Part shown: one piece after another, positions 26,681-35,544 of the stretch | Position numbering within the stretch: the stretch's first letter is position 1 | Layout of the letters: the number at the start of each line of letters is the position of its first letter | Origin: Stieleria mannarensis | Lineage (GTDB): Bacteria > Planctomycetota > Planctomycetia > Pirellulales > Pirellulaceae | Reading direction: 5' to 3' | Length of the DNA stretch: 64,000 nucleotides | Assembly: GCF_014154935.1 (NCBI RefSeq) | Contig: NZ_JACEHH010000014.1 | Span: forward strand, 62,001-126,000 | Program-made: the position numbers and the translations under genes | Notes under the pieces: generated by a model | Seen by the model: only the letters and a program-made list of their open reading frames with translations | What the model was told of the DNA's origin: nothing | The model's database searches: none

Positions 26681-29215
26681 TTGCCGAAGTCTCGTTCCGC
26701 CAACTCGATTCGAATCCGCGGCGCGCGGGTTCACAACTTGCAATCGGTCGACGTGGATCTGCCCCGTGATGCGATCACCGTGATCACCGGCGTGTCGGGC
26801 AGCGGCAAGAGTTCGCTGGCGTTCGACACGTTGTTCGCCGAGGGGCAGCGGCAATACATCGACAGTTTGTCGGCCTACGCACGTCAGTTCTTGGATTCGC
26901 TGCCGCGACCGGATGTGGATTTGATCGACGGTTTGGCGCCGACGATGGCGATCGATCAAAAGCCGGGATCGACGACCGCGCGAAGCACCGTCGCGACGGT
27001 CACGGAGATCTACGACTACTTGCGATTGTTGTTTGCCCGCGTGGGGTTACCGCATTGCGGCAATTGTGGTTCGGCGATCGCGCGGCAATCGGCCGACGCG
27101 ATCCGCGATTCGTTGTTGGATCACCCCGAAGGCACCAAGTTGGTGTTGATGGCTCCGATGGTCCGCGGCCGCAAGGGCGCCCACCGCGACGTCTTGCAAT
27201 CGATCCAGGCAGCCGGCTTGGTCCGCGTCCGTGTCGACGGGCAGATGATGTTGTTGGAGGACGTTCCCGAGTTGGCGGTCCGCAAGAATCACACGATCGA
27301 AGCGGTCGTGGATCGTCTGGTCTTGCGCGATGGCGTCCAGTCGCGTCTGGCCGATTCGCTGACGTTGGCGTTGCGTTTGGGCAATGGGCTGGCCGCCGCC
27401 GCGGTCGAAGATGAAAGCGGAAGCTGGACCGATTCGATCTACAACACCGCGATGGCGTGTATCGAGTGCGGGGCCAGCGTCGAAGAGATCGAACCGCGGA
27501 CGTTTTCGTTCAACAGTCCCTACGGTGCCTGTCCCGATTGCGACGGGTTGGGGCGAATCGATTCGGCAGAGTCCAAGGTGACTTGTCCGACCTGCAACGG
27601 CGGTCGGTTACGATCCGAAGCGATGGGCGTGACGATCGACGGCGTTTCGATCACCCAGCTTGTGGCGATGAATTTGACCGACGCGGCCGATTGGATCCGG
27701 GGACTCGGTCCCACGCTTTCCCAGCTTCATCGTGCGGTTGCCAAACCGATTCAGACCGAGGTCGCCAAGCGATTGGAGTTTCTCGATCGCGTCGGCGTTT
27801 CGTACCTCACGCTCGACCGCAGTGCCGAAACGCTTTCCGGCGGTGAACTGCAACGCGTCCGGCTGGCGACCAGCATCGGCAGCGGCCTGGTCGGCGTGTG
27901 TTACATTCTGGATGAACCGTCGATCGGACTGCATCCGGCCGACCATGGTCGATTGATCGAGTGTCTGCGGCAGTTGCAACAAAACGGCAACACCGTCGTG
28001 GTGGTCGAGCATGACGAAGCCACGATGCGGGCGGCCGATCGATTGATCGACGTCGGTCCCGGTGCCGGAGCCCAGGGCGGCAAGATTGTTGCGGCGGGAA
28101 CTCCCAAACGCATCCAGGCCAACAAGAACAGTTTGACGGGGCGTTATCTGGCGGGCGTCGATACGGTGCCGGTCCCGCAATCGCGCCGCGCCGCCGAACG
28201 CTTCGTAACACTTTCGGACGTCAGCACACACAATCTGAAAAACATCACCGCGCGTTTTCCGCTGGGCTGTTTGATCGGAATCAGTGGCGTTTCCGGTAGC
28301 GGCAAAAGCTCGTTGGTCGTCGACACGTTGTTGCCGGCCCTCACGCACCAGTTGAACCACGGCACCCCGCTGCCGACGACGGCCGACAGCATCGCCCAGT
28401 TCGGCAGGCTGACCGGGGCGGAGGCGTTGGACAAATTGGTGCCGATCGACCAGGCCCCGATCGGACGCAGCCCGCGCTCCTGTCCGGCGACGTACAGCGG
28501 GGTGTTGGACGAGATCCGCAAGGTGTTTGCGGCGACGCGGGAGGCGAAAACGCGGGGGTTCACGACCAGCCGATTCAGTTTCAATTCCGCCGCCGGACGC
28601 TGCGAACTTTGCAAGGGACATGGCGTCCAACGGATTGAGATGAATTTCCTGAGCGATTTATTCGTGACCTGCCCACGCTGTGGCGGAAAACGTTTCAACC
28701 GCCAAACGTTGCAGGTCCGTTTTAAAGGCGCCAGTGTGGCAGATGTCTTGGCGATGACGATCGACCAGGCCGCATCGTTCTTTGAAAACATGCCCGCCGC
28801 CCATCGGTTGCTTTCGTCACTACAAGCCGTCGGGCTGGGTTACATGCATCTGGGCCAAAGCAGTACGACGCTCAGCGGCGGTGAAGCACAACGTATCAAA
28901 CTGGGCACGGAACTGGCCCGCACGTCGACCGGCAGCACCTTGTACGTGTTGGACGAGCCGACCACGGGGTTGCACTTCGACGACGTCAAACGGCTGGTCG
29001 GCGTGCTGCAGCGGCTGGTCGATGCGGGCAACACGGTGATCGTGATCGAGCACGACTTTGATCTGTTGGCTTGCTGTGACTGGATCATCGATCTGGGACC
29101 CAGCGGCGGCAGTGGCGGCGGCAGCTTGTTGGCCGAAGGGACGCCCGAGCAGATTGCTGAGCAGGCCGACAACGCGACGGCTGGCTTTCTCGCCCAGAAA
29201 CTGCGGCGGCTCTAA
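26681..29215 (+). CDS. uvrA: UvrA-family excinuclease ATPase, shortened form
   Basis: UvrA scans DNA for damage with UvrB in nucleotide excision repair. Two ABC modules are complete: Walker A GVSGSGKSS twice, signature LSGGE twice, and ILDEPSIGLHP and VLDEPTTGLHF Walker B blocks. The UvrB-binding region (about 130-230, VLMAPMVRGRKGAHRDVLQ) is kept. Zinc motifs are CPDCDGLG, CPTCNGG, CELCKGHG and CPRCGGKR. Only about 12 residues separate CPDCDGLG from TCPTCNGG, where UvrA proteins normally have roughly 100; this explains 844 residues instead of about 940. The start is a TTG at 26681. A second, full-length UvrA elsewhere in the genome is possible. Confidence 0.9.
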   Translation: MPKSRSANSIRIRGARVHNLQSVDVDLPRDAITVITGVSGSGKSSLAFDTLFAEGQRQYIDSLSAYARQFLDSLPRPDVDLIDGLAPTMAIDQKPGSTTARSTVATVTEIYDYLRLLFARVGLPHCGNCGSAIARQSADAIRDSLLDHPEGTKLVLMAPMVRGRKGAHRDVLQSIQAAGLVRVRVDGQMMLLEDVPELAVRKNHTIEAVVDRLVLRDGVQSRLADSLTLALRLGNGLAAAAVEDESGSWTDSIYNTAMACIECGASVEEIEPRTFSFNSPYGACPDCDGLGRIDSAESKVTCPTCNGGRLRSEAMGVTIDGVSITQLVAMNLTDAADWIRGLGPTLSQLHRAVAKPIQTEVAKRLEFLDRVGVSYLTLDRSAETLSGGELQRVRLATSIGSGLVGVCYILDEPSIGLHPADHGRLIECLRQLQQNGNTVVVVEHDEATMRAADRLIDVGPGAGAQGGKIVAAGTPKRIQANKNSLTGRYLAGVDTVPVPQSRRAAERFVTLSDVSTHNLKNITARFPLGCLIGISGVSGSGKSSLVVDTLLPALTHQLNHGTPLPTTADSIAQFGRLTGAEALDKLVPIDQAPIGRSPRSCPATYSGVLDEIRKVFAATREAKTRGFTTSRFSFNSAAGRCELCKGHGVQRIEMNFLSDLFVTCPRCGGKRFNRQTLQVRFKGASVADVLAMTIDQAASFFENMPAAHRLLSSLQAVGLGYMHLGQSSTTLSGGEAQRIKLGTELARTSTGSTLYVLDEPTTGLHFDDVKRLVGVLQRLVDAGNTVIVIEHDFDLLACCDWIIDLGPSGGSGGGSLLAEGTPEQIAEQADNATAGFLAQKLRRL

Positions 29216-29236
29216 AGGATCGATCTGACCGGCACG

Positions 29237-29298
29237 GTAACGACCTTCGCCAGAAGGTGGTTGCCCCGCGACGACCACGCTCTGGCGAGCGTCGCTAC
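29237..29298. repeat. Imperfect inverted repeat (ACCTTCGCCAGAAGGTGG)
   Basis: Arms 29237-29260 and 29275-29298 pair imperfectly and match the first module of the composite at 7924-7984, in opposite order. It lies just beyond the uvrA stop. Confidence 0.75.
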
Positions 29299-29465
29299 GT
29301 CAAGGGTCAATCGCGGGAGGACGGTTTTTTGCCGGACCACGATTGCGGCGGCACGTCGGCTACAATACGTTCGTTCACGTTCGGGTTTGAGCCGGCAATT
29401 CAGCGTTGTGGCCGTGCGAAAGGTGTACCATGGGCCGCCAATCACGTTCTACTGGAGTCAACGAA

Positions 29466-29729
29466 ATGAAATGCATCCTTCGCTCAGGCGGCTTGGCCTG
29501 TGGTTTTTTGGTCCTGTTGGCCGGTTGCGGCGGTCACGAAGGGGGCGTGGTCGATGTCCCGTTGAACGAAAATCCCTACCAGATCAGCGAACAAGAGCAA
29601 CGGGCGATGAATGCCAAGATCGATGAGACGTCGGGATTAACCGAAGAAGAAATTGAACAGCTGGAACAGGCCAAGCTGGAGGCGTTGGAACAAGAATCGA
29701 TCGAACAACAAACCACGCCGACGCCCTAG
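29466..29729 (+). CDS. Small acidic lipoprotein upstream of DUF1559
   Basis: From the ATG at 29466 the 87-residue product has a signal peptide with lipobox LLAGC, then a short Gly/Val region and an acidic helical tail ([20 protein letters not shown]) likely to form a coiled coil. The frame is open to 29406, but the extra residues would disrupt the signal. It ends 35 bp before the DUF1559 gene; small lipoproteins in this position are common in planctomycetes. Function unknown. Confidence 0.72.
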   Translation: MKCILRSGGLACGFLVLLAGCGGHEGGVVDVPLNENPYQISEQEQRAMNAKIDETSGLTEEEIEQLEQAKLEALEQESIEQQTTPTP

Positions 29730-29764
29730 CCCGTCCCCCACTTTTCATGCATGAGGAGCCGTTT

Positions 29765-31033
29765 ATGTCTCGGCGAAACGTTGCCGGTTTTACACTGGTG
29801 GAACTACTGGTCGTCATCGCAATCATCGGGATTTTGGTGGGGTTGCTGTTGCCGGCCGTCCAAGCGGCGCGCGAGGCGGCGCGGCGGATGAGCTGCAGCA
29901 ATAACTTCAAACAAGTCGGACTGGCGCTTCACAACTATCACTCGGCCTACAAGCGACTGCCGATGCACGGCGGCGGGACGGGAATCGATTACACGGCCGG
30001 CAACACGTTGGCGTTTTACTCGCCGCGGACGAATCAAAAGAGTTTGAGCTTTCTGGTCGGGTTGATGCCGTTCATGGAGCAGCAGGCATTGTGGACACAG
30101 ATCTCCAACCGACTGGCGACCGACCCGGCAGGCAACCCGGTCAGTCCGCCCTGGCAACCGATGGGGCCCAAGCCACAAGGCGGGCAGTATGGTTACCGGC
30201 CCTGGGTCACCGAAATCCCGACGCTGCGATGCCCCAGCGACCCCGGTGTGGGGTTGCCGGCGCTGGGACGAACCAACTACGCGGCCTGCATCGGCGACAG
30301 CGCCATGGCCTCGCGGATCGGTTTGACCAACTTTCTCCATGGCGATTACCAACCGCCCTCGGTGATCCAGGCCAGTGCGATCGCCCGTTGGGGACGTGGA
30401 ACCTTTGTCTCCCGCAAGTTTTCTCGATTCCGCGACATCTTGGACGGTTTGTCCAACACCATGTGTTGCGGCGAAATCATGACCGACTTGTTGGACCGCG
30501 ACACGCGATCGCACGGCTTGTTTGACGTCAGCAATGTCGACGGGCGTCAAGTCACGATGACGGCTGACGGAGGGACGATGGCGTGCCAAGACATGGGCAC
30601 GCTGATCGACCCCGAGCGACCTTCGTTTTGGGTCTCCACGGCCTTTCCCGCCCATAACCCGAAGAACGATGACGGCTCGGCCTACCTGGTGGCGGTCGAA
30701 TTGGGGACGCGGCGCGGATTCAGCTGGGCCAACTTCGGTCACATCCATTCCAGTGTGACCACCAACCGGGCACCCAACACCGAGTTGTGCTTGCACGGTC
30801 CGCACGAATTGACCGAAGGCAACTGGTCGATCAGCAGTCGTCACCAAGGCGGCGCGCACATTTTGATGAGCGACGGGGCGGTGGTCTTTCTGACCGATTC
30901 GATCAGCTCCGGGGACTCACGCGCCGGTCAAAACGACGGCATTCAAGCCGGCGACGCCAGCCCCTACGGCATCATCGGCGCCCTCGGCACGCGGGCCAGC
31001 CGAGAAATCATCGACGAAGCGCTCAACCAGTAG
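29765..31033 (+). CDS. DUF1559 pseudopilin-like protein, H-X9-DG type
   Basis: The N-terminus [19 protein letters not shown] is a type IV prepilin/pseudopilin methylation segment, with cleavage after the Gly. The DUF1559 domain follows ([18 protein letters not shown]) and the C-terminus has [14 protein letters not shown], the H-X9-DG motif. The start ATG at 29765 is preceded by GAGGAG. The 422-residue protein is probably displayed on the envelope or in a pilus-like assembly; these proteins are strongly expanded in planctomycetes and their role is unknown. A close paralogue is at 59855-61105. Confidence 0.93.
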   Translation: MSRRNVAGFTLVELLVVIAIIGILVGLLLPAVQAAREAARRMSCSNNFKQVGLALHNYHSAYKRLPMHGGGTGIDYTAGNTLAFYSPRTNQKSLSFLVGLMPFMEQQALWTQISNRLATDPAGNPVSPPWQPMGPKPQGGQYGYRPWVTEIPTLRCPSDPGVGLPALGRTNYAACIGDSAMASRIGLTNFLHGDYQPPSVIQASAIARWGRGTFVSRKFSRFRDILDGLSNTMCCGEIMTDLLDRDTRSHGLFDVSNVDGRQVTMTADGGTMACQDMGTLIDPERPSFWVSTAFPAHNPKNDDGSAYLVAVELGTRRGFSWANFGHIHSSVTTNRAPNTELCLHGPHELTEGNWSISSRHQGGAHILMSDGAVVFLTDSISSGDSRAGQNDGIQAGDASPYGIIGALGTRASREIIDEALNQ

Positions 31034-31051
31034 CGCCGGAAGGGCGAACCA

Positions 31052-31074
31052 GTGGGACAGGCTTCCAGCCTGTC
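31052..31074. repeat. ACAGGCTTCCAGCCTGTC repeat copy
   Basis: One copy, one base different from those at 4888 and 4922, lies 18 bp after the DUF1559 stop. The following sequence to 31185 contains ATTTTCTTGCC-like units and no gene. The hairpin could protect or end the transcript. Confidence 0.75.
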
Positions 31075-31185
31075 GTTTCCCCGTCGCTTCGTTCACAGGC
31101 TCGGCCTGGGCACGGATGGTGCATTTCGTCATTTTCTTGCCGCCCAAATTTTCTTACCCGACTTCCGCAGCCGGCCAAGAAGTTG

Positions 31186-31665
31186 CTATCCCAGCTCCTC
31201 CCAGGGCAACGGTGGCGGCTCGGGACAAAGCACTAAATTCTGCTTGGCGAGATCGGGAATCGCCAGCGCCTTGTGCTGGCGCAGATCGACGAACACCCAG
31301 CGGGTTTCCACTTTCGCCAGCACTTTCTGGTCCGCCGGGCGACAGATCACGGACTTTCGCCGCGAGGCAAACCGTTGCAGGTCGTGCACCCAGGTCCGCA
31401 CGATGATCTGGTCTCCGGCCAGTGCGGCACCGCGGTACTGGATCGAGTGTTCTCGAACCACCCAGCCGAGCCCGCGATCCAGGGCGGCCTTGGCATCCCA
31501 CCCGATCGACTCGGTGTGCCGCCCGGCGGCCCAGAGAGTCCACTGCAGGTAGCGCAAATTGTGCACGTGTTGCTGGGCGTCGATTTCGTCCTCGGCCACG
31601 GTGTGGGCAAGGTCAAAATGGGGCTGGACCGCCACCGAGGCCCCTTGATGGATTGATTGTGTCAA
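31186..31665 (-). CDS. Acyl-CoA thioesterase, 4HBT hot-dog family
   Basis: The 159-residue protein has the hot-dog pattern EDEIDAQQHVHNLRYLQW (catalytic-type Asp and following HVHN), VREHSIQYRGAALAGD and a final strand WVFVDLRQHKALAIP. This places it with YbgC/FadM-like thioesterases that release CoA from acyl substrates in the cytoplasm. The best start is TTG at 31665 with a GTG at 31635 as alternative. It converges on the DUF1559 gene and diverges from msrA. Chain specificity unknown. Confidence 0.82.
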   Translation of the reverse strand: MTQSIHQGASVAVQPHFDLAHTVAEDEIDAQQHVHNLRYLQWTLWAAGRHTESIGWDAKAALDRGLGWVVREHSIQYRGAALAGDQIIVRTWVHDLQRFASRRKSVICRPADQKVLAKVETRWVFVDLRQHKALAIPDLAKQNLVLCPEPPPLPWEELG

Positions 31666-31774
31666 GCTTTCTTCCTTTGTTCGGTCTGATCACGACTTCC
31701 CGGCTGTCCGAGAGCGTATAATCGAGTCCAGTCCAGACGCACACGCAGATCCAGACCCGATAGGTATTCGATTG

Positions 31775-32467
31775 ATGATGTCAAACACCAAAGTTGCCGT
31801 TCGAGTGGCCGAGCCGCCTCGGAGCAAGACGCTGAAAACGCTGTGGATCTGCTTTCTGACTTTGGCCGCGTTGGCCACCCTCTGCCTCAATGTGTCCGCC
31901 GCCGACGTTCAAGACAAGGACCAACCGCAGCCGGAAGAACTTGTCGCCACCTTTGCCGGCGGCTGCTTCTGGTGCACCGAGGCCGTGTTCGAGCGGATGG
32001 AGGGGGTCAACGATGTGATCAGCGGTTACATCGGCGGTACGGTGCGGAATCCCACCTACGAACAGGTCTGCAGCAAAAAAACAGGGCACGCCGAAGCCGT
32101 CGAAATCTACTACGACCCCTCCAAAGTCAGCTTCGATGAGTTATTGGAAGTCTTCTTCAAAACGCACGACCCGACGACGCTGAATCGACAGGGACCCGAC
32201 TCGGGACCCCAGTACCGCAGCAGCGTGTTTTATCACAACGAAGAGCAGCGGGCGGCGACGGAGGCGTACATCAAAAAACTGGACGAATCGGGCGAATTTG
32301 ACCGCAAGATCGTCACGCAGCTCGAAAAGGCGGTGACGTTTTATCCGGCCGAAGAGTACCACCAGGACTTCTACCGCAAGAATCCCAACTACGGCTACTG
32401 CCAAGCCATCGTTAAAGACAAGGTGCGGAAGTTCAATCGCACCTTCAGCGACAAGATCAAGAAGTGA
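31775..32467 (+). CDS. msrA: Peptide methionine sulfoxide reductase MsrA, secreted
   Basis: MsrA reduces methionine-S-sulfoxide in oxidised proteins. The catalytic motif GGCFWCTEAVFE is present and YGYCQAIV near the C-terminus gives a resolving Cys. Conserved GHAEAVEIYYDP and GPDSGPQYRSSVFY blocks confirm the family. An N-terminal hydrophobic segment (about 20-38) with a following AAD indicates export, so the enzyme should repair envelope proteins. Two adjacent ATGs (31775, 31778) could start it. No msrB is next to it. Confidence 0.94.
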   Translation: MMSNTKVAVRVAEPPRSKTLKTLWICFLTLAALATLCLNVSAADVQDKDQPQPEELVATFAGGCFWCTEAVFERMEGVNDVISGYIGGTVRNPTYEQVCSKKTGHAEAVEIYYDPSKVSFDELLEVFFKTHDPTTLNRQGPDSGPQYRSSVFYHNEEQRAATEAYIKKLDESGEFDRKIVTQLEKAVTFYPAEEYHQDFYRKNPNYGYCQAIVKDKVRKFNRTFSDKIKK

Positions 32468-32498
32468 TGCTTCGCCCCGCTCTACGCGACTCCGTCCC

Positions 32499-33125
32499 AT
32501 GCTTGTTCCCCGTCTCTCCATCCCAGCCGCCGCCACGTTGCTGACGCTGGGGGTGATGGCGTGGGGGCCAAATCGCATCGCGTCGGCCCAATCGACGGTT
32601 CAATTGCCGTCGTTTTCTCGGTTCAGCTATTCCGGCAGCGTGCTGGTCCCGGTCGGCGGATCGGCGTCCCTGGGCGGTGTGTCGCGGTCCGCCAGCGGCA
32701 TCTCGCGACGCGGCAGCCGAGCGATCGGAGCCGGAGTGGGACGTGCCGGGGCGTTGGGGCATGCCGGGGCCAGCGCCCACGTCACGATCATCGACCACGA
32801 CGCGATCGATCGACAGTTGCGGGGGCTGCCACCGAAGTCGCAGGGGCGATCTTCAGCCTCGGCTCGACCGCCTCGAACGACAGCCGTGCCCCCAGACGCG
32901 CTGAACCCCGATCCCGACGCCGAAGGCAAAGCGCTCGTCCGATTTGCCCGCAAGCAGTACCTTGCCGGCAAGCACAGCTCGGCGTTTGACGCCTACCGGA
33001 TCGCGATCGAAACGCTTACTCCGAGGCTGGCGACATTGGCGAAGGCCGAATTCAAACGCGTTTTCCCGTCCGAGAAACGCCCCGTCGACATCCAGCCGAG
33101 ACAATTAGCGGCCGACGATCGTTAG
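32499..33125 (+). CDS. Secreted protein of unknown function
   Basis: The 208-residue product has a signal peptide (cleavage after about residue 30, RIASAQ), a Gly/Ser/Arg-rich low-complexity part (about 45-95) and a C-terminal helical region with GKALVRFARKQYLAGKHSSAF that resembles one TPR-like hairpin. No known domain is recognised. It starts 31 bp after msrA on the same strand and may be co-transcribed. Confidence 0.65.
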   Translation: MLVPRLSIPAAATLLTLGVMAWGPNRIASAQSTVQLPSFSRFSYSGSVLVPVGGSASLGGVSRSASGISRRGSRAIGAGVGRAGALGHAGASAHVTIIDHDAIDRQLRGLPPKSQGRSSASARPPRTTAVPPDALNPDPDAEGKALVRFARKQYLAGKHSSAFDAYRIAIETLTPRLATLAKAEFKRVFPSEKRPVDIQPRQLAADDR

Positions 33126-33643
33126 TGGGCGCGTGTGGCCGGGCCCTTGCCAGTGGCACGGGAGCGGATACGAGCACACAGCGCGAGCGTGTGTGTCTTG
33201 GCGTATGTGGGGCCTTGCTAGCCCGGATTATTCACGGCATTGAAGCGAAACGACGCAAAGCCATGCAACAGAAGACCTTAGGTTTACCCTTGCAAAAACA
33301 CACAGCGCAAATCAGCCGCCACGCGCTAGCGTGCGGTTCCTTCGCCAATCGCCGTGGAAGCACATGAACCGTGAGCTAGCGCTCATCGGCTAATGAATAA
33401 TCCGGCACTAGCGCTTCGGGCTTGTATTGATTGAAAGTTGGTGCTGTTTATTCAGGAGGCAGCCGTTTGGCGTCCCACCCACGCACACCCCATCATTCTG
33501 CCCCGTATCATTCTGCCATCCCGCTCCCGATCCGTTGACAGGGATTCAGCCGCGCTGGTGGCCTGCACCGCCTTGGGTGACAATGCGGTGTCGCAAGCGA
33601 CTAAACTACGTCGCTTTCCCTTCCTTGATTTTCAACGATCCAC
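33126..33643. other. Gene-free spacer with repeats
   Basis: The 518 bp contain inverted CAGAATGAT units (33490-33519, read as ATCATTCTGCCCCGTATCAT) and several GCTAGCG-containing palindromic words (around 33322-33415). Frames on both strands look like noise. The last part presumably holds the promoter of the sugar isomerase-like gene. Confidence 0.55.
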
Positions 33644-34600
33644 ATGACCAACCGACGTTCATTTTTGGGGGCCGTCGCCGCGGCGGCTGCCACTGCCTCC
33701 TACGGTCCAGTGCCGGTCGCGGCCGCAGAATCCGACAGCGGCAGCCTTCCCGTTCGATTTGCGCTCAACACCAGCACGATTCGCGGCCAGAAACTTTCGA
33801 TCCAACAACAGATCGAAGTCACTGCGGCGGCCGGTTACGACGGGATCGAGCCTTGGATGCGAGACATCGAGACGTACCTATCCGGCGGCGGCAAGCTGGC
33901 CGACTTGCGGAAGCAGATCGAGGACGCGGGGTTGTTTGTCGCCAGCGCGATCGGGTTTGCCAACTGGATCTCCGACGACGCCGAGGAACGCCGGGCCGGG
34001 CTGGAAGCGGCGCGTCACGACATGGATCTGGTCGCGGGCTTGGGCGGCAAGCTGATCGCCGCGCCGCCGGTCGGTGCGCATCGCGGCGGCAGTGTTCCGC
34101 CGCCGTTGGAACTGGTCGCCCAGCGTTACCGGGCCTTGTGCGAGGTCGGCGCGGCCGTCGGTGTGCAGCCCCAATTGGAATTGTGGGGGTTTTCGCCCAC
34201 GCTAAGCAAGCTGGGGGAATTGGCCTACGTGGCCACCGCCGCCGCCCATCCGTCGGCCTGCGTCTTGCCGGACTTCTATCACATCTACAAAGGCGGCAAT
34301 GACTTCAACGGATTGGCGATGATCGAGGCGTCCAAAATGCTGTGCTTCCATATCAACGATTACCCGGCCGATCCGCCGCTGGAAAAGATTGCCGACAAGG
34401 ACCGCGTGTTTCCCGGCGACGGCGTTTGCCCGCTGCCGCAGATCATTCGCGGATTGATCGACAACGGTTTTAACGGAACGTTTTCGTTGGAATTGTTCAA
34501 TCCGGAGTACTGGAAACGCGACGCGTTGGCGGTCGCGACCGAGGGATTGGAAAAATCAAAGGCCGTCGTCGCTCAAGCCATGGCGCTGTCGGTCGGATGA
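33644..34600 (+). CDS. Sugar phosphate isomerase/epimerase-like protein with Tat signal
   Basis: The 318-residue protein opens with a twin-arginine signal (NRRSFLGAVAAAAATAS) and then a TIM barrel of the xylose isomerase-like/AP-endonuclease-2 family. Candidate metal ligands are Glu in PQLELWGFSP, Asp/His in LPDFYHIYKG, His in CFHINDYP and Glu in TFSLELFNPEY. Such proteins epimerise or isomerise sugars; export suggests work on extracellular carbohydrates. The ATG at 33644 preserves the Tat motif. Its stop overlaps the next start by four bases. Confidence 0.85.
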   Translation: MTNRRSFLGAVAAAAATASYGPVPVAAAESDSGSLPVRFALNTSTIRGQKLSIQQQIEVTAAAGYDGIEPWMRDIETYLSGGGKLADLRKQIEDAGLFVASAIGFANWISDDAEERRAGLEAARHDMDLVAGLGGKLIAAPPVGAHRGGSVPPPLELVAQRYRALCEVGAAVGVQPQLELWGFSPTLSKLGELAYVATAAAHPSACVLPDFYHIYKGGNDFNGLAMIEASKMLCFHINDYPADPPLEKIADKDRVFPGDGVCPLPQIIRGLIDNGFNGTFSLELFNPEYWKRDALAVATEGLEKSKAVVAQAMALSVG

Positions 34601-35316
34601 GCGACGAAGTGGCAGCAATGCCGGTCGGGCAGCAAGAGTCGGCCGATGGAACGCAAACGCCCGTGCGACGTTTGCCCGTCCAGTTCTCGCTGACTTGGTT
34701 GTTGATGCTGCTGTTGGTGATCGCGCTGGCGTCGGCTTATTTGGTGACGGTGGCCCGATTGCGAACCGCCGAAGCCGAGTTGTCGCGTCTGCGTGAAGAA
34801 ACCGGTTATTTGCCGCCCAGTGCGGAGGACGAAATCGCCGCCGCACGATTGACCAGCGACCAGCCGATGACATACCGGATTCGGGTGCGTGTCCCCGCGT
34901 CACCCCCGTATCGGATCGCGTACAGTTCGGTGTGGCCGGAGGCGAAGGCGGCGCCGGTTTGGTTCGGCGCGGTGGATGTGCCGCCGGGGGAGTCGGTGGT
35001 GACCGTGCGGATCCTGAAAGATCCCCGTGATGACCGCTGGAAAATCACGACACTTCGTCGCAGTGTCGACGGAACCCGCCGGATGGCGACGGTTTTGCCG
35101 CAAAACCACGTCGAAATCTTTCGCGGATCCCACGATTGGCTAAGCGCCGGTGTGTCGCGGCAAAGCTCCACCCGGCCGGTCGGCCAGTCGTTGCGGCTGT
35201 TGGACGAACGCGTGTTGGTTGGCGAGGGGGCAATGATGTTGTACGGTGACAGACCGCCGGCGGAGGAAATGGTGGGCGTGTTCGCCGAACTGCAACCCGA
35301 TTCGGGCGCCATTTAG
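34597..35316 (+). CDS. Single-pass membrane protein of unknown function
   Basis: The 239-residue protein has a cytoplasmic tail of about 30 residues, one membrane helix (FSLTWLLMLLLVIALASAYL), a short coiled coil (ARLRTAEAELSRLREE) and an extracytoplasmic domain rich in beta-strand (YRIRVRVPASPPYRIAYSS). It overlaps the isomerase gene by four bases (ATGA), so the two should be co-expressed. Its stop codon TAG forms the first bases of the palindromic element at 35314. No family name recognised. Confidence 0.7.
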   Translation: MSDEVAAMPVGQQESADGTQTPVRRLPVQFSLTWLLMLLLVIALASAYLVTVARLRTAEAELSRLREETGYLPPSAEDEIAAARLTSDQPMTYRIRVRVPASPPYRIAYSSVWPEAKAAPVWFGAVDVPPGESVVTVRILKDPRDDRWKITTLRRSVDGTRRMATVLPQNHVEIFRGSHDWLSAGVSRQSSTRPVGQSLRLLDERVLVGEGAMMLYGDRPPAEEMVGVFAELQPDSGAI

Positions 35317-35458
35317 GCTCTGTCTGAAAAGTCGCCGCGAGTGAAAAGGGGACGGGGGTCAATAGCCGGAACGGCCCGCCGGGTGCTTCGCACTATTGAC
35401 CCCCGTCCCCTTTTCACGCCGAATCGCCCACGGGGTTTTCGTTTTCAAACAGAGCCTA
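35314..35458. mobile_element. MITE/REP-like palindromic element of 145 bp
   Basis: Terminal arms TAGGCTCTGTCTGAAAA (35314-35330) and TTTTCAAACAGAGCCTA (35442-35458) differ at one base. An inner arm pair (35341-35366 and 35393-35417, core AAGGGGACGGGGGTCAATAG) is essentially perfect. The ends read TA...TA, compatible with a TA target. No transposase is inside. It is followed directly by a copy of the ATAGGCTTCCAGCCTGTC repeat (35459-35481). Confidence 0.72.
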
Positions 35459-35544
35459 GTGGGATAGGCTTCCAGCCTGTCATCGCGCACATTATCCCCC
35501 AATTCCCGCTTCCAATCCCGTTCCCCCACTGCCGTTCCCGTTCC

